Shown: positions 11,027 to 23,646, counted from the first letter of the stretch. The stretch is DNA of 64,000 nucleotides from Cytospora piceicola (GCA_023375675.1 JALQBC010000017.1:434001-498000), one strand, 5' to 3'. Program-made: numbers and translations. The notes: a model not told the origin generated them from the sequence alone.

Positions 11027-12776
11027 TTATTTGCCCTCGGCTTTCCCAATTGTGCCGGCTTTCCTCAACCCAGTACTTGTCACCAGCAAGACTATCACCG
11101 TGGCCGCAAAGATGGTCCAGAGCGACATCCGGTAGCCCTCCATCAGCGCGCCGGTTCGATCTTCTGTCGGCGGCTCCTGCGCGGTGACGGACGCCGCGAC
11201 GGCCGCCGTTATGGCCAGGCCAACCGAGTTCCCGATCTGAGAGATCTCGTTGAAGACACCTCCCGCAAGGGACTGGACATCGTCGGGGAACGCCTCTGAT
11301 ATGACGATGTTGGAAACTGTGAAGAGCACTGTTGCGCTCGCGAAGACGAGGGTGTTGGTTCAGCTGCGAGCGAAAGACAAGATAGCAGGGATGGAGGCAA
11401 TACTGGTTGGGGGGCCAAGGGGACTTACCATCGGGGCTGATTGGCGACAAGACCAAGGCCCAAAAGGGTGCGAACCAGTAGCTCTCTCCCACCCTGATGG
11501 TTGCCATGAGCACAGGAGCGGAGAGGGTGACGACGGAAGAAACGACGGCGAGCGTTTGGACTCTAACCCGCGAGACGAGGTACGCCGTGACAATGTTCGT
11601 GGCTGTTCCCACTATGGGGTGTGGAATGAACCGGATCGAGCTCTCCAAAGCCGACAGCCCCTCGATATTCTGGAAACTATTTGACGTAATGGTTAGTCAC
11701 TGTGTCATAAATGTAGGCTTCGGTCTCCAGGTTACTGGTGTATACGGCTGCACTCACTATAGTGTCGTATAGTATTCTATACCATTCATGGCAGCCCAGC
11801 AGAAGAAGACCGAGACACAGATGGAGGTGAAAGCTGAGTTTCGCCAAAGCTTGTTGGGTATGATGGCCGGGCGCCCTCGTTGTGTCTGCCGGTGCATCCA
11901 AAAGGGAAACAGAACCAGCAGAACGATGGAGGCGCTCAACAGGGTGGCATTCGCAGGATGCCGGATACTCGAGTGCGAAGAAGAAATCATAGCCAGGACA
12001 TATAGCAACAAACCCAGGCCAGCGCTCATGATGACAGCACCGATCCAGTCAATCTCCTCGACAAGCCTTCGCGTCCACTTCTTGTCCGTGCGGCAGTGCC
12101 TGGCTGGCAAAGACCATATCGATGCTATGGAAAGGAGCACGTTGATAAGAGCCATGATGTAGTACGCCCACCTCCAGCCGATGCTGTCGGTAAACACCCC
12201 ACCCAGGACAAGCCCCACTGCATATCCCAGCGGCTGGCCCATGCCGTTCATGGCAAAGGCCGTGTTCCGCCACGCCCCCTTGGGGAAGGTGGCGGCTATC
12301 AGCCCAACGGCGGTCGGGAGGCACATGGCGATCGCGACGCCGAGGCAGGTCCGGAAGAGTATGATCTGCAAGCCGGTCCGGGACAGCCCAATGGCCACGG
12401 TGAAGGCGGCGTAGGCAAAGCTGCCCGTGACCCACATGAGCTTGGCGCCCACGACGTCGGCGACCGCCCCGAAGATGAGCAGCAGGCAGCCCGCGGCCAG
12501 GGCGTAGACGGCGGCCGGCCAGAGGATCAGCCCCTCGGCGATGTCGAGGTCGGAGGCGATCCGCGGCAGCGCGGCGATGAGGATGCCCGACCCCATCGTG
12601 TTGAGGAAGGACACGCCGGCCAGGGTGACGATGACGGTGACGCCCCGGGTCTTGCTGACCTTCGACGTGGCCGAGGGCTGTTGACTTGTGTGGCTGGTGT
12701 CGACGAGCGTGGAGGTATCGATGAGGGGTGATCGCTCGTCGAACAGGCCAGTGTTGGCCACTGAGTCTGGAGGCAT
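11027..12776 (-). CDS. Major facilitator superfamily exporter (drug:H+ antiporter type)
   Basis: Three exons on the minus strand: 11758-12776, 11429-11676 and 11027-11328, total 1569 nt, 522 residues. Introns of 81 and 100 bp have GTGAGT and GTAAGT donors. The junctions give TTLYFQNIEGLSALESS and LSPISPDVLFTVSN, both typical of the family. A hydrophilic N-terminal ~45 residues precede the first span (VTVIVTLAGVSFLN). The motif A loop is degenerate (GAVADVVGAKLMWVTG). An antiporter motif C-like stretch is present (GMGQPLGYAVGLVLGG), followed by GWRWAYYI. Length and pattern fit the DHA2-like 14-span exporters often linked to toxin or drug efflux; the substrate cannot be inferred. It lies 1.1 kb from and in the same orientation as the 2-oxoglutarate dioxygenase gene. 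Confidence 0.92.
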
Positions 12777-13912
12777 GATGACGAGGCTAAGCTGTTTGCA
12801 CGTTGGACTCTGTCGAAATCCTGTATGGAGGACAAGAACCTCTTTGGCAATTCTGGGAACAGTGTTATGGTCGTATGAACAGTGAAGAATGTCGTCTTGG
12901 GTGACAGGTTGGAAGTGTTGGGATGAACCTTGGAATGGAACAACCCTGAATTTGAAATCGAACGGATAGCCTTGATACTTAAGTAATCATGTGGCTTACA
13001 TATATGGTTATTAATACCTTGAAGTAAGCAAGTACGTCGGTGTTGGTGATCGGGGGACGGTGGTGGTTTATTGGTGGTGATCGGTTGGAGCATGCCTGTA
13101 AGCAGGAATCATCTGCAGAGTACTTAGGCACCTAAGCCATTTTCGGGTATAAATTGTCTGGCGAATTGCAGGTAGTTCGGCTCCGGTTACATTTCACGAG
13201 GCCCTTTCCTTACCATCTGCAGAATGTTTGCTGAGCAACTCCACGCTTCGAAGCCGCTTCTCGTATTACACCCAATAACTGTCATCGACCTCGGGACATG
13301 TAGGCATGCATCCAGCATCCGAGACTCCATATATCTGTATGGAGGCACGATGTCGAGTGCATAGAGAACCTGGAAGGGTTGGTGTCTTCTTCAAAATATA
13401 AGAGCTGAAGTCGAAATTCTCCCACGTTTTCGTAAGCGTTTCGGATCTGGTGGAAACGAGGGAAGTCCTGAAACCGATTGTAAGCAGGTATCGTCCTGAG
13501 GTGTGCCCAGGTGAGACTTTGCAACATATAGAGAGCATCATATCCTGAGAACTGCTGATCAGACATATTAATAATCAGGGTAACTATGCTTACCAGCCCT
13601 TTGGAAATCTTTGCACGGCATCTAGCAGCCCATCGCGAGATAATCTTCCCGAGTTCGAAGTGGCCAACCTTGGAAAAGATTACGTGGCCTCAAACTCCGG
13701 GCAGACCGAAGGGACAGATATTCATTATGACTGGTTTTCATCGGTGGCTCGTCCCGAGACTCCATCAACCCGAAAACAGCAGACTGGCGGCTTATATTCC
13801 ACCCATAGTCCCTGACTGCACGCTAGACCTTCTGACACCAGCCTGGAGAGCTGGGTGGCTCCAGTGCGACTGACCAAGCAGCGAGGCCAGCCCGGGAGTC
13901 ACGTAAGTTTTC
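12777..13912. other. Intergenic between MFS and dioxygenase genes
   Basis: About 1.1 kb. A 94-codon ATG frame on the minus strand (13282-13566) has no recognisable motif and I do not call it. No repeats of note. Confidence 0.5.
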
Positions 13913-15172
13913 TTAAAGCTCTTCGCCTCGATCATACTCCTCCGCCGCCTCCTTCAACGTAGACCTCAGCCGTTCCAGCACCCATGGTCCTGCTTGGATC
14001 TCCTTGAATTGCGACTGACTATCTCCCGATACACATGTTGGCAGAGTGGAGACTTTCTCGTCGTAGTTGATCGAGAAGAAGAACGGCACACTGTACCGCT
14101 CTTTGTCGGGGCTGCGGTTGATGACCCGGTGTATCGTGCTCTTATACCGGCCGTTCGTCCACCGCTGGAAGAAGTCGCCAATGTTGACCGTCAGGGTGTC
14201 CGGCCGCGCCCGCGCTGAAATCCACTTGGGCCGCCCGGTCGCCGCGTCCGGCGTCGGGGAGACTACCTCCAGCCCGGGGGTCGAGTCTGTGAGGAGCAGC
14301 GTGAAGCACTCGTAGTCCGTATGTGCCCCCACTCCCATCTCAAGGTCGTCTTCGCCTGGGTTATCAGGGCCCGCTCTGGGTTTCTGTGGGGGATAGTACA
14401 CCAGCCGTGCGATGGTGCCCGGATGCGTCGTCATCCTGTCGAAGTGCGCCTCGGTCAGGTCGATCGAGAGCGCGAATAGTCTTAGAAGGTGCCGGGCGAG
14501 CGTGAGAACCTTTATATTCTGTCAATAAGGGGGTGCATTTTACGGTGAATCAGTGCGGATTTGGATGTTTATTACCTCGCCATGGTACCGCTTGATACCA
14601 TCGTGGAACCCGGGGAGGTCGTCCTCGCTGGGCCAGATATTGGCTCCCTCCGGGGGAGAGGGCTCCAGATCCATCTCGACGTACCTGCCGTCCCCGCCAG
14701 TGGGATCAAGTGACGGATCATAACCCCAGTTGAAAGCCTCCTTGGTCTCCCGGCCCATGTCCTTCCAATCTCCAGGGTTGGCATTCGAGACACCACTCGG
14801 CTCCCAGCCGCGGAACAGCTTTGATTTGTTAAGATGCATAGCCTCCTTCTTAGCAAGCGGATACCTGTGGAAGAACCTTTTCGCCTGCTCCATCACACCA
14901 TTCCTAGCCTGCAGGCCGACGCCGTGGTTCGTGATCTGGAAGAAGCCGAATCCGCGGCATGCTGCTCCGATCTGAGCTGCGACGGCCCTCCTAGCCGCCT
15001 CGTCACCGTCGAATGAGGGGCCGATATCGATCAGAGGTATGTTCTCGTCATCACTAGAGTAAACGGCGCCGTCGATCCTATTCAATAGCCAGTCCTGATT
15101 ATGCCGGATCTCTTGCATGGTGAAGGCGCTGGGCGTCTTGACCATGCCAGGCTGGATTATCGCTGCGGCCAT
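13913..15172 (-). CDS. 2-oxoglutarate/Fe(II)-dependent dioxygenase (isopenicillin N synthase-like fold)
   Basis: Two exons, 14576-15172 and 13913-14518, joined in phase 0 give 400 residues. The acceptor GACAG is preferred; a downstream AAAG acceptor would remove three residues (NIK). The N-terminal DIOX_N-type domain contains IPLIDIGPS and CRGFGFFQITNHGV. The C-terminal 2OG-Fe(II) oxygenase domain shows the facial triad H265-x-D267 (GAHTDYECF) and distal H329 (STIHRVIN), with the 2-oxoglutarate-binding R340-x-S342 (RYSVPFFFS). All catalytic residues are therefore present. Such enzymes hydroxylate, desaturate or cyclise small molecules, often in secondary metabolism; the substrate is unknown. 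An MFS exporter on the same strand lies just downstream in the transcription direction. Confidence 0.93.
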
Positions 15173-16149
15173 AGCTGTGAAGATGTTGATGACGAGTGGT
15201 TGGGATGAGCGTACGGTACAGGTAAAGCAAGGTGCTCCAAGTCAACGAGTGAAGGATCTAAAGTGATGTAGTCTCGATGTTGCATATACCTTTCCGGGTG
15301 CGGGGTCTGCCCAGGTGGTGGTTTGCCAGCTGGAGTTAGGAGATAATCGGAGCTTGATCGGATGTATCAATGTGCCTGAGCTCCGGCAGTAGGCGAGTGT
15401 TGATAGTCATATAAGTGAGTAATTAAAACTGTCAACGGGCACATACGCCGTCAATCGATATCACCACAAAGGTCTGTGTTTCTCCCCTTCCCATAAGGGT
15501 ACCATCTCCTTCCGAGGTATCATTTCCGATGAAGATATGGGAATAGGTGCCGCGACTGTATAACTCGCTGCTGCAACAATATGGAATTTAATTTTATGAC
15601 GTACAAGTTGTAAGGCTATATATGAGTACCCGCATCGACCTCACTGCAAAACTACTCGTAATTAAGGTATGCAGGTGCCTAGGGAGTGCCAGAATACCTA
15701 GACGTCGGCGTGTAAGTCAAGCTTGAACAAGACACTTTAGATCGATCCGACTACTAAGTCTTATAAGTAGTTAGTTTCATCAACTTCTAAGTTTACCTAC
15801 ATGTGTAGTGGTAGGTCTGGCTGGCTGACAGGTTGTCCTTGGGGTTGGTTTCGCTGAGTTGTTTGGCAGTGGCAGCCAGGTACTTGGGCTCAAAGTAGCT
15901 ACTGGGTATGTATCCGTGTACACAATCGCGGCAACGAGTTACACAGTCGCTGTAGCTATCCCCTGAATATGTGTAATGTGTAGGTACATAGTTGAAACTC
16001 CTCAGCTGACGAGGAGCAGCAGCAACAACGTGCCTTCAGATATTAACAAAGACTCATTTCAGTCTACCTAATTAAGTACTTAACATTTGAAATGCTCGTA
16101 CGACCAATCAAACCGAGACAACACTCAAGAGCCAACACATCAGACTCAC
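15173..16149. other. Intergenic, no gene recognised
   Basis: Moderately A+T-rich, with many TAAGTACTTA/CTAGG-like short palindromes. No coding signal seen. Confidence 0.55.
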
Positions 16150-16938
16150 TCAAAGTACAGCCCTGTTCGTATACGTAGCTCCACCGCTATACTGATACTT
16201 CTTGGTTGAATGTGTCTTCTTGTGCCGCTTCAGCCCACCGTTAGAGGCGAAGACTCCCTGGCACTGATCGCACCTATACTGTAGTGCTAACTCCTTTGGT
16301 GGGTACTGGCCCGTCCCAGCGATTTGCCCCGGGTACAAAACGTGCTGTGTCTCTGGTGGTGGGAAGACGGGCGGTCCGGGGGGATAATACGCAGAGGACG
16401 ATCCTGATTCGGGCAAGCTCGGGGTTATAGCTGCGGGCTGCTCGAACATCGGACCCGTACTCGGCCGAGGATATGCATGAGCATGTGGACTCATGCTTCC
16501 TGGGGGAGGAAAGGTCAAACTCCCGGAACTCAGACGCCCTGTCAGCTCTGACCCCGGTGGAAACGGCGTGTACGCCGTCGTTGGCGCCACATAAGTTCCC
16601 CTATCCAGCCTCGCGGGGGCTGCAGTACTGTGGCTTGGCCACGGATGTGTATACGGTGCTGCAAAAGCCCTTGGTGTCGACTCTCTCGGGGTCGTTGGAA
16701 CGACCTGGAGACTGCGACCTCCCGGGGGCGGAAGAGGACCCAGTGGGCAGGGGAGGATGAAAGGAACCGGCTGTGGACGTCGACGTAATGGAAGCTGTGG
16801 GCGTGTCGGGTGGCTGCCCGGTGATATTGGTGGTCTTTCGCTTGTGCTATTCAGCTGATCATGACATGACAATTCCATCCTCCTACTGTCGTCTTCACAG
16901 CTCCCTGATTGTGTTTCGAACTCTCCATGAGGGCTCAT
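16150..16938 (-). CDS. Proline-rich protein with one C2H2 zinc finger
   Basis: The frame continues upstream to 17016, but the only ATG in a good position is at 16938, giving 262 residues; an upstream exon cannot be excluded. Most of the protein is Pro/Ser/Gly-rich and disordered. Near the C-terminus a single canonical finger reads CDQC, 12 residues, H, 3 residues, H (approximately C223, C226, H239, H243), followed by a basic tail (STKKYQYS). One finger with a long Pro-rich arm suggests a DNA-binding regulator or cofactor, but specificity cannot be predicted. It is the only regulator-like gene beside the MFS and dioxygenase genes, so local regulation is conceivable. Confidence 0.7.
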   Translation of the reverse strand: MSPHGEFETQSGSCEDDSRRMELSCHDQLNSTSERPPISPGSHPTRPQLPLRRRPQPVPFILPCPLGPLPPPGGRSLQVVPTTPRESTPRAFAAPYTHPWPSHSTAAPARLDRGTYVAPTTAYTPFPPGSELTGRLSSGSLTFPPPGSMSPHAHAYPRPSTGPMFEQPAAITPSLPESGSSSAYYPPGPPVFPPPETQHVLYPGQIAGTGQYPPKELALQYRCDQCQGVFASNGGLKRHKKTHSTKKYQYSGGATYTNRAVL

Positions 16939-19900
16939 GCTCACCAGCCGGTCTTGCCCGCTGATCTCATCAAGAATGTAGTAATTAAGAAGGAAAGGCA
17001 AGAGGTAGGTAGTCAAAAACGGGGCTACTGGGACAATATGTATGCACCCGTGCTGGGATCCTTGTCAATAATTGAAGACTTAAGACATTCAGCTGGCGAA
17101 AGAACTGGTCCAGACTGGTCAACCTTATATCCCAGGACCCGGCAAAAAGGGTCCTTCACCGGTCGGCGTTCGTCTCATGCAAGTCAGCGGCTCTAGATGA
17201 AAACTGTGGAACCTCCAAGCACCCAAGTCGCTTGCTTTGCCGCAATCCTGCAGTGAGGTCGGCTCACATGAGTGTAATTGGGCGCCGGGAATACTCTCGC
17301 CTGCATCCGAGGGTTGCCCTCACAGGCCGCCTGGGGCGACAAGTCATCGACCCACACACACACACACAAAAGACTGGCACTAACACTCACACAGCATAAT
17401 TTATGGCTTGACAATGAACAAGGAGGGCGACTTGTCGCGGGGGTTACCTTTACTTTGGCCGGCGTGTTATGCAGGGTATTCCAAGTACGTCAGGTACGAA
17501 CCACTGGGGAAGGGGGCAACTTGGGCGGGGGGGTGCCGGAATATCCAGCCTCTTGGGCAAAATGTCCGGTTGCATGATCTCCGGGTCCCCCGAGGACATC
17601 AGCTCCTGTGTTCAGTTGATCGAGCCATCGAAATCACTGGAGAATGTGCTGATACTGTTGACTTTCCCAAATATACCGCAGTACGCATGTGGGAACCGAG
17701 ACCTCGACGGCAACATACATACACGTTAGCTAGGTAATCAGCCATGCAGGTAAATAAATAGGCAAGTGGGTAGAAAGGTAAGTGGGTAAGCAGGTAGGGC
17801 TTCTGGAGCAACCGTCTCGAACCGACGCACACAACATGCACGCATTCCTCGGAAAACCCGATAAGATCTCCCGGGGTGCTTGAGTAGGCCTGTGCCAAGG
17901 ATCGAAGACCCTCTTTTCATTTTTCATGCTATGCATGTAGGAGGGTTGTCACAAACGTGATGATGAAAAATAGGGCGGGATAGTGGGATCCTCGTCACAT
18001 ATCATGTAGAACAAGAACAAGGATATCGTGAGGTCTCCACCAGAGACTTCCTCCATGGACTCCGTAAAGAGACACAACTGAGGTCTGCTTCAGCCAGCTC
18101 AACAGCCTGGCTGCCTGACCGCTCACTCCTCTCCGCTTCCAGGATGGAGTTTGCTCGCCCTTGTCGCCTCGGTGACACAAGTCCGTCTTCCAAGGTTGGT
18201 TCCGAGTTGATATAGACGGTTTTATCATAATTACCATGGATATTCCGTCTTCGAAGGCCAGCTGTACGACCAGTCCTCGGGCAACAAGACATGAAGGTCG
18301 CTTGCGTCAGTGATGGACACCTCAAGCCGGGCCAGATCTTTACTAGACTGGGGGATTAACTCTCCTACTTCGTACCGACATTGTGAGTGCCTCAGTAATA
18401 TAGAACCATTGGCATGCAAGACCTATGCTTTCTGATGGTATACTTGCAGGAATACGAATGGCTTGGCAGACATTGATCGTATAAGTGGTAGTGTCACACC
18501 AAACTCTGGCGGATCCACTAAGTCGAGCATGGCGATCATCCAATCTTATGGCCGGAACCCCAGGCAAAACAGTTAATGTTTGGGATAGAACTCGTTGTCA
18601 TCTTTGCAAGACATGGTCGAAGTCAACCACCAATCCACTGCGAAGCCTGTCAGCATGTAAGCCTCACTAATCTGGGAGAACATCGACGTATCGATCCATG
18701 ATGCCGCACATAAAACACCAGCCAGGCCAAACTGATAAGGAACGTCACCTGCCAAGTATCATGTCGATTCTTCATGGCGCGATTATGGCTTGGAATCATC
18801 GAACGGAATCACCCAGATTGTCTCCCCGTCGGGTCTGAGAGGCTGTCCGTTGGCCCGGCCCCCGTTTGGTTGAATCGCACTGACCGACGCGGGTTTCGAA
18901 GAAAAATCATACGAACAACCTTCATATGTTTAACCAATAGTCTGTCAGATCAAGAAATCACCTTAGATGTGATGATTATCAGGTCGACTTACCTATGCTT
19001 CGTTCATAGGAGGTGATTTACCTCGTCCCGCGCCTCCAAATCTTTGAGTAGTTGCTGGGTTATGACCCGGGGGAAGTCGACACCTTTCAGGAAAGCAATG
19101 TACTCGCGGGGTATTCCCAGCGTAGACTTTGTCCGAGCAGTTGGAACCCGGCACCTGGGAACTACCGAGGGCTCTCAGAGTCGGTTCAGTGTCTCGAAAT
19201 CGTTCCTTGTAACCGCGCTGCTCCTCTGTGTTCCCAGTGTACCACGTCAATATTTGCAACGGTGTTGACGAGTTGAGGGCCGAATACTATGAAGGGGAGC
19301 AGCAAGAGTCCAGACCATTCGCAATATGGTATGTAATTTGAGTAGAGTACCACCCCTCGTTAGGTATGATCTGCCGCCCAGGCTTCACAGCAACTGGGCT
19401 GGAAGACTGGCGGTTTTATTGTTGAGTAATTCCACCAGGCATAAGAAAGCACACGGGTTATCTCCATGTCTCCTTGCAACCTCCGTGATGTTGATCATCT
19501 CAGATGTAAGACCCGGCGTCACAGAACGTGCTTGGATATCCGACTCGATCGGGAAAGTACACATTTGTACGAGGAAGCGGTCCCTTGACGATGAAGACTC
19601 CAGCATACATTCAGACTTCAAGGTTGGGGATTTCCTCCTGGGGCCACTGAATATAACGCCGTGCGCTGCAGTAGCACGAGTTCCTCAAGGCTTAGCACCT
19701 GAGCACGTATATTGTAGGACGTGCCGCCGTCCCTGAAGGCCAGGATCTGTCGAAAAGTCCGTGGATCGGAAGCATCAGTAAGTACTCACCTCTAGCCGTC
19801 ACAGTAGGGCAGCCAGGCCATCTCATAAGAAAACGAGCAAGCGCCCACCAGTCTATACGGTTACACGCACAAATTTGATGCTTTTATACATCACAGGACG

Positions 19901-20075
19901 ATTCATCATTTTGGATTTAAAACTTTTTACACTTTTCATTTCAAAAATCTCTCCTTCCTACGACCGCGACTACCAGCAGCAGGCTTTCATTCTGACATGG
20001 CGGAGAGACACGGTGATGATGCATACAAGCAGTCGAAAAAAGATTCGCAGCGCTGAAAAAGCAAAGAGTGCATGT
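16939..20075. other. Gene-poor stretch, no intact gene recognised
   Basis: About 3.1 kb of mixed composition with many short overlapping frames on both strands, none carrying a recognisable motif or consistent splicing. It includes a CA dinucleotide run (17353-17368) and a purine-rich GGTA/AAGT-type simple repeat (about 17745-17798). Confidence 0.5.
17353..17368. repeat. (CA)n microsatellite
   Basis: Eight tandem CA dinucleotides within the gene-poor interval. Confidence 0.85.
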
Positions 20076-20190
20076 GGCTCCTGGGATTCATTGCCTATGG
20101 AGATCCGCCTTATGATCCTAGAGGCAATCTCGCACGAAAGAACTTCCACCGACTTAACCTACAAGCATCATGCCTAGATGATCGAATAAA
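20076..20190 (+). pseudogene. Truncated F-box-type gene relic
   Basis: In one frame (from 20076) the sequence reads GSWDSLPMEIRLMILEAI, a classic F-box-like N-terminal motif of fungal F-box proteins. About 15 codons on, a different frame (from 20141) reads NFHRLNLQASCLDD, which resembles the segment that normally lies some tens of residues further into the same fungal family. The frame switch and the missing spacer point to an internal deletion plus truncation, with no continuation before or after. The family assignment rests on recalled motif resemblance, so it is moderately sure. Confidence 0.55.
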
Positions 20191-21145
20191 TGGTCATCCA
20201 ATGAAGGGACCTTATTCAATATATCGGGCTGAATGTTAAAATTCCAGGATATACCTGTCGCAGTTATCAGCGGCACGCGTCATAGGGATCCATACCACGA
20301 TATAATTAGCCCTCATTATTATTAGAGATACTATACTAAAGCTCGATTTGGCATCTAAATAGAAACCAACCAGTTGACCCGATCACAGGGACAAGGCAAG
20401 TGGGCAAGCTACAATTACATAGAGGGGTAAATGGGACCTTCAGCTCAGTCATGATACATGTATGGTTGAGTCCTGGTAGGTTATTGCCTCTGATTCCTGC
20501 AATGAATCTACAGGTACAGAACGCAGGAGTGAGTACACGAGGTTGTCAGCTCCCATGGCGACGCCATTTATCATTTGCGCTTGCCAAGTGAAGTGATCGA
20601 TCCGTTATCACTGCGTCAGAAACGCAACGAGGGAATGATCGAAAAAGGGGCTGATTAGTGGTTCTCGAGTGGTGACTGAGGACATTGAACGTACAAAAGC
20701 AAATTTGCCAGAAATGCGCAATGAATCCCCCCTATATCAACTATATCATATCAGCGCCTCCTCCAAATTTTCCTAGACTCTGAACTCTTTGACCTTTTAC
20801 TTTTAGGCCTCTTCTTTCTCCCAGCCTCCCAATCTCCCAGTCAGTATCCTGTCATCTTTCGATTCTCACGCTTCTGCAGGCCAAGCGCCAATTTCTTTTG
20901 GAATGACGCTGTCCACATGTTGCAATGCGTATAATTAAAGACCTCGGGTCAGATCAATTATGACGGGGAACATGGCTTATCAACATGGCGTACTCAGTAA
21001 TCATCCAGGTAGAGGTCGAGTATGGACAGACTCCCATTCGCAGGGATTATGCTATCAATGAATAAACTGGGGATGGCTTTTGCAAAACACAAACTTCCGT
21101 GATTATGTACATAAACTTTTTAATGACCCAATTGCTGCTGCTCCC
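20191..21145. other. Intergenic, no gene recognised
   Basis: Downstream of the F-box relic and of the TauD-type gene's 3' end. Somewhat A+T-rich, with no coding signal or clear repeat. Confidence 0.55.
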
Positions 21146-22512
21146 TTACTCGGCATCGAGGGGACACCTCGGCGGCCTGTTATCAACCTGGATACCGCCA
21201 CGCTTCTTCTCATCACTATCAGGGAAGGGCAGCGCCCAGCCACCCTCGGACTCGGGGGTAGCCAGCCACAGCCGCAGCAGGTGACGGCGAGGGTTTGGTG
21301 GAGGGAAATCTGTCATCGTCCACGGTCAGCAAAGAAACCCCACCAAGACAGAAATCAGGGCTGTCTAGCAGAGATAACATACCTTTGTACTCGGTCCGCG
21401 CATGCAGGACGTGCGCATCGCTCAGGAACTGGATGTCCCCCACCTCGAGGACCATGTGCAGCGCCAGCCTCTGGCACGTCTCCTCGAGCGTCTTGAGCGC
21501 GTGCAGCTGCTCCTCGCTCAGCGGCGGGATGACGCCCTCGTCGCTGAACCGCGTCAGGCTGCGCACGAAGTACGGGTCCCACTTGCAGTACACGCGGCCC
21601 TTGCCCCGGGGCTCGAGGAAGAAGACGGACGTCTTGATCCACTCGTCCTCGCCCTCGCTGACCTCGCCCTTGCGGTCAAAGTACCACACCGGCTTGGTCA
21701 GCAGCTCCGCCACCTCGGGCTGCTCCCGCTGCAGCGTGTTCCAGACCTCGTGGACGCTGGCGATGTCGCTCTCGCCGCCCTCCTGCGCCCGGTGCACGCA
21801 CAGCAGCCCGACGATGTCGCCCGGGTCCGCGTGGAAGAACTGCCGCGCCGTCGTACGGTAGATGCGCACCCGGTCGATCTGCTTCGGGTCGTCGCCCACG
21901 TCCTTGACGTGCCCCAGCACGTGGCCCCGCCCGTTCTGGCTGATGAAGTAGCCCAGGTAGGTGCCCAGCCCCATGTACGCCACCGCGTTCTTGTGCGCGC
22001 CCCACTCGCCGGCGGGGAACCGCTTGAAGAGGATGAAGCCCTTGCCGTCGAGGAGGTCCTCGCGGAGGGCTAGGAGGACCTTGCCTAGTCTGGGGAGGGG
22101 GAAGTTCTCCTATTGTTGAGGGGAGGTTCTGTGAGTTTGCGTTCCTGGCAGGATGATCCTATCTATACCTTGGTAGTTGGTGTAGGGCAGGAGAGCTTAC
22201 CTTGGTGATACCAGTCAATGGAGTGCCAGACTCGATGAACTGATCCGCAGTGTCACTCAGCTCCTTCACCTCGTCGTCTGTGAAGGGGTGTACCCATTTC
22301 TCAGGGGCGTTGATGTACTCTTCCTTGCGCCACACGGTGGGTCCGGAGATCTCCTTGGGGAATTCTGAATATGGCTTCAGGTCGTCGTAGACAGGAGGGT
22401 GCTGCCCTGAGGTCCTGATGCCATCCGGGAAGATGTCACGGGGGGCATTGTGGTTCTTTACCCTCGCCGACCTGTTGTCGATTGGGTCTTGGATGAGCGC
22501 TCCGGGTGCCAT
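21146..22512 (-). CDS. TauD/TfdA family 2-oxoglutarate dioxygenase (clavaminate synthase-like)
   Basis: Three exons, 22201-22512, 21383-22109 and 21146-21309, total 1203 nt, 400 residues. The start is the ATG at 22512, in a good context (CACAATGGC). Junctions give GITK-ENFPLPRLGK and TEYKDFPPPNPRRHLLRLWL, both matching fungal TauD relatives. The iron site is H197-x-D199 (FFHADPGDIV) with distal H340 (DAHVLHART). An Arg for 2-oxoglutarate lies in RRHLLRLWLATPES, and the C-terminus GGIQVDNRPP is typical. All expected catalytic residues are present. Family members oxidise taurine, alpha-ketoglutarate-linked sulfonates or unknown small molecules; the substrate here is not predictable. It differs in fold subgroup from the dioxygenase at 13913-15172, so it is not a duplicate. 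Confidence 0.93.
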
Positions 22513-23646
22513 TGTGATAGATAGATAGATTGTTTCCTGAAATGGTAACTTTCCTTCTTTCTTTATCCGGTCTCGATTTGTTTTCGTGAGGCTCAAATGG
22601 GATGCAACGTGGTGGCAATGCGGCAGCCCTTATATCAACGTCTGCATCCTCATTGCGGGGTCCCCCATTTTATAAGCCGTCTTAGCACGTCTCGACCTTA
22701 ATGACGTGACGAGCGTTTCCATACAGAGTATTCGACAATTGCAGCTGGAAGCCCACATTACTGCAGCGCCGCCGCGAGTTTCTGTGTGGTTGACGAGATC
22801 GGGAGAATGGATGGCGTGCTTTGATCCCGCATCGCCGTGACTCGGCATGGCCATCGGTTATAGACTACCACCACCAGGTTTTAAACATGATCGATCGTAC
22901 GACGGGGATTCCCACGCGATCATGGCCGATCATCGTTGGTCTTTCCAAATGACGAATTCAATCAAGCTTTCCAGACTCGACTGTTACGGAGAATTGTCTC
23001 ATCGTTTGGCGCTCCACATCGGCATTATCGGCAATAAACCTGAGCCCGTCAGTACCTTATCCACCCAAATCGATACATACAATTCCAAGGGAGCCAACAG
23101 ACCGAGAACAGGAGATAAGCGACATCCGACGACTTCAATAAAGCGTTTGTCCGGGATGTACCGTCAACGGGCGCCCCAGACAGCAGGTTCCCGGGTCGGA
23201 TAGCAATCGGTAGTGATCAAAATAGCTTCACCGATAAAGAACGTTTGGGGTATGAACAATCGAATCCAGAATATGTAAAACAACACGCCTCCTCCTATGC
23301 ATACAAAATACACACGTTAATATAACACTGCCGCAGATGCCTTGCGTCCTGTCCTTCCAACACGAGCGAGGCGACCCGGCATGCCGATGAACCCATGCAA
23401 CTGAACATCAACCTTGGAAACCCACTAACTGGATGTCAAATACGCTCGCCCCGCGGCCATGTACCTGAAGAAGGCTGACCGAAAACGCCATTCGACCCTG
23501 AACTCCATATATTCGTGACCATGTCGACAAGCAAAACAACATCATGTCTCAGGTCATGTCTCGGGTGACAAAGCCTTCGATTCCATCCTCTCCAGTGATC
23601 CCTTCTCAGGCGAAAGTGATCGGTACGCTCTATGGCGGTGATGATC
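22513..23646. other. Intergenic between TauD-type and kinesin genes
   Basis: Contains the TauD-type promoter side and the presumed 3' UTR of the kinesin gene. A 118-codon plus-strand frame (22847-23203) has no recognisable motif and is not called. Confidence 0.5.
22516..22531. repeat. (GATA)n short microsatellite
   Basis: Three to four tandem GATA copies immediately upstream of the TauD-type start codon, in its 5' UTR. GATA sites can bind nitrogen regulators, but here they may simply be a simple repeat. Confidence 0.6.

Noticed and set aside
13282..13566. 94-codon ATG frame on the minus strand between the MFS and dioxygenase genes
   Set aside because: No recognisable motif, no splice-linked continuation, and an equally long overlapping frame exists in another phase.
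21402..22073. 223-codon plus-strand frame
   Set aside because: Antisense shadow of the TauD-type gene caused by its high G+C third positions.
22847..23203. 118-codon plus-strand frame between the TauD-type and kinesin genes
   Set aside because: No family resemblance; the region is the expected upstream and 3' UTR space of two minus-strand genes.
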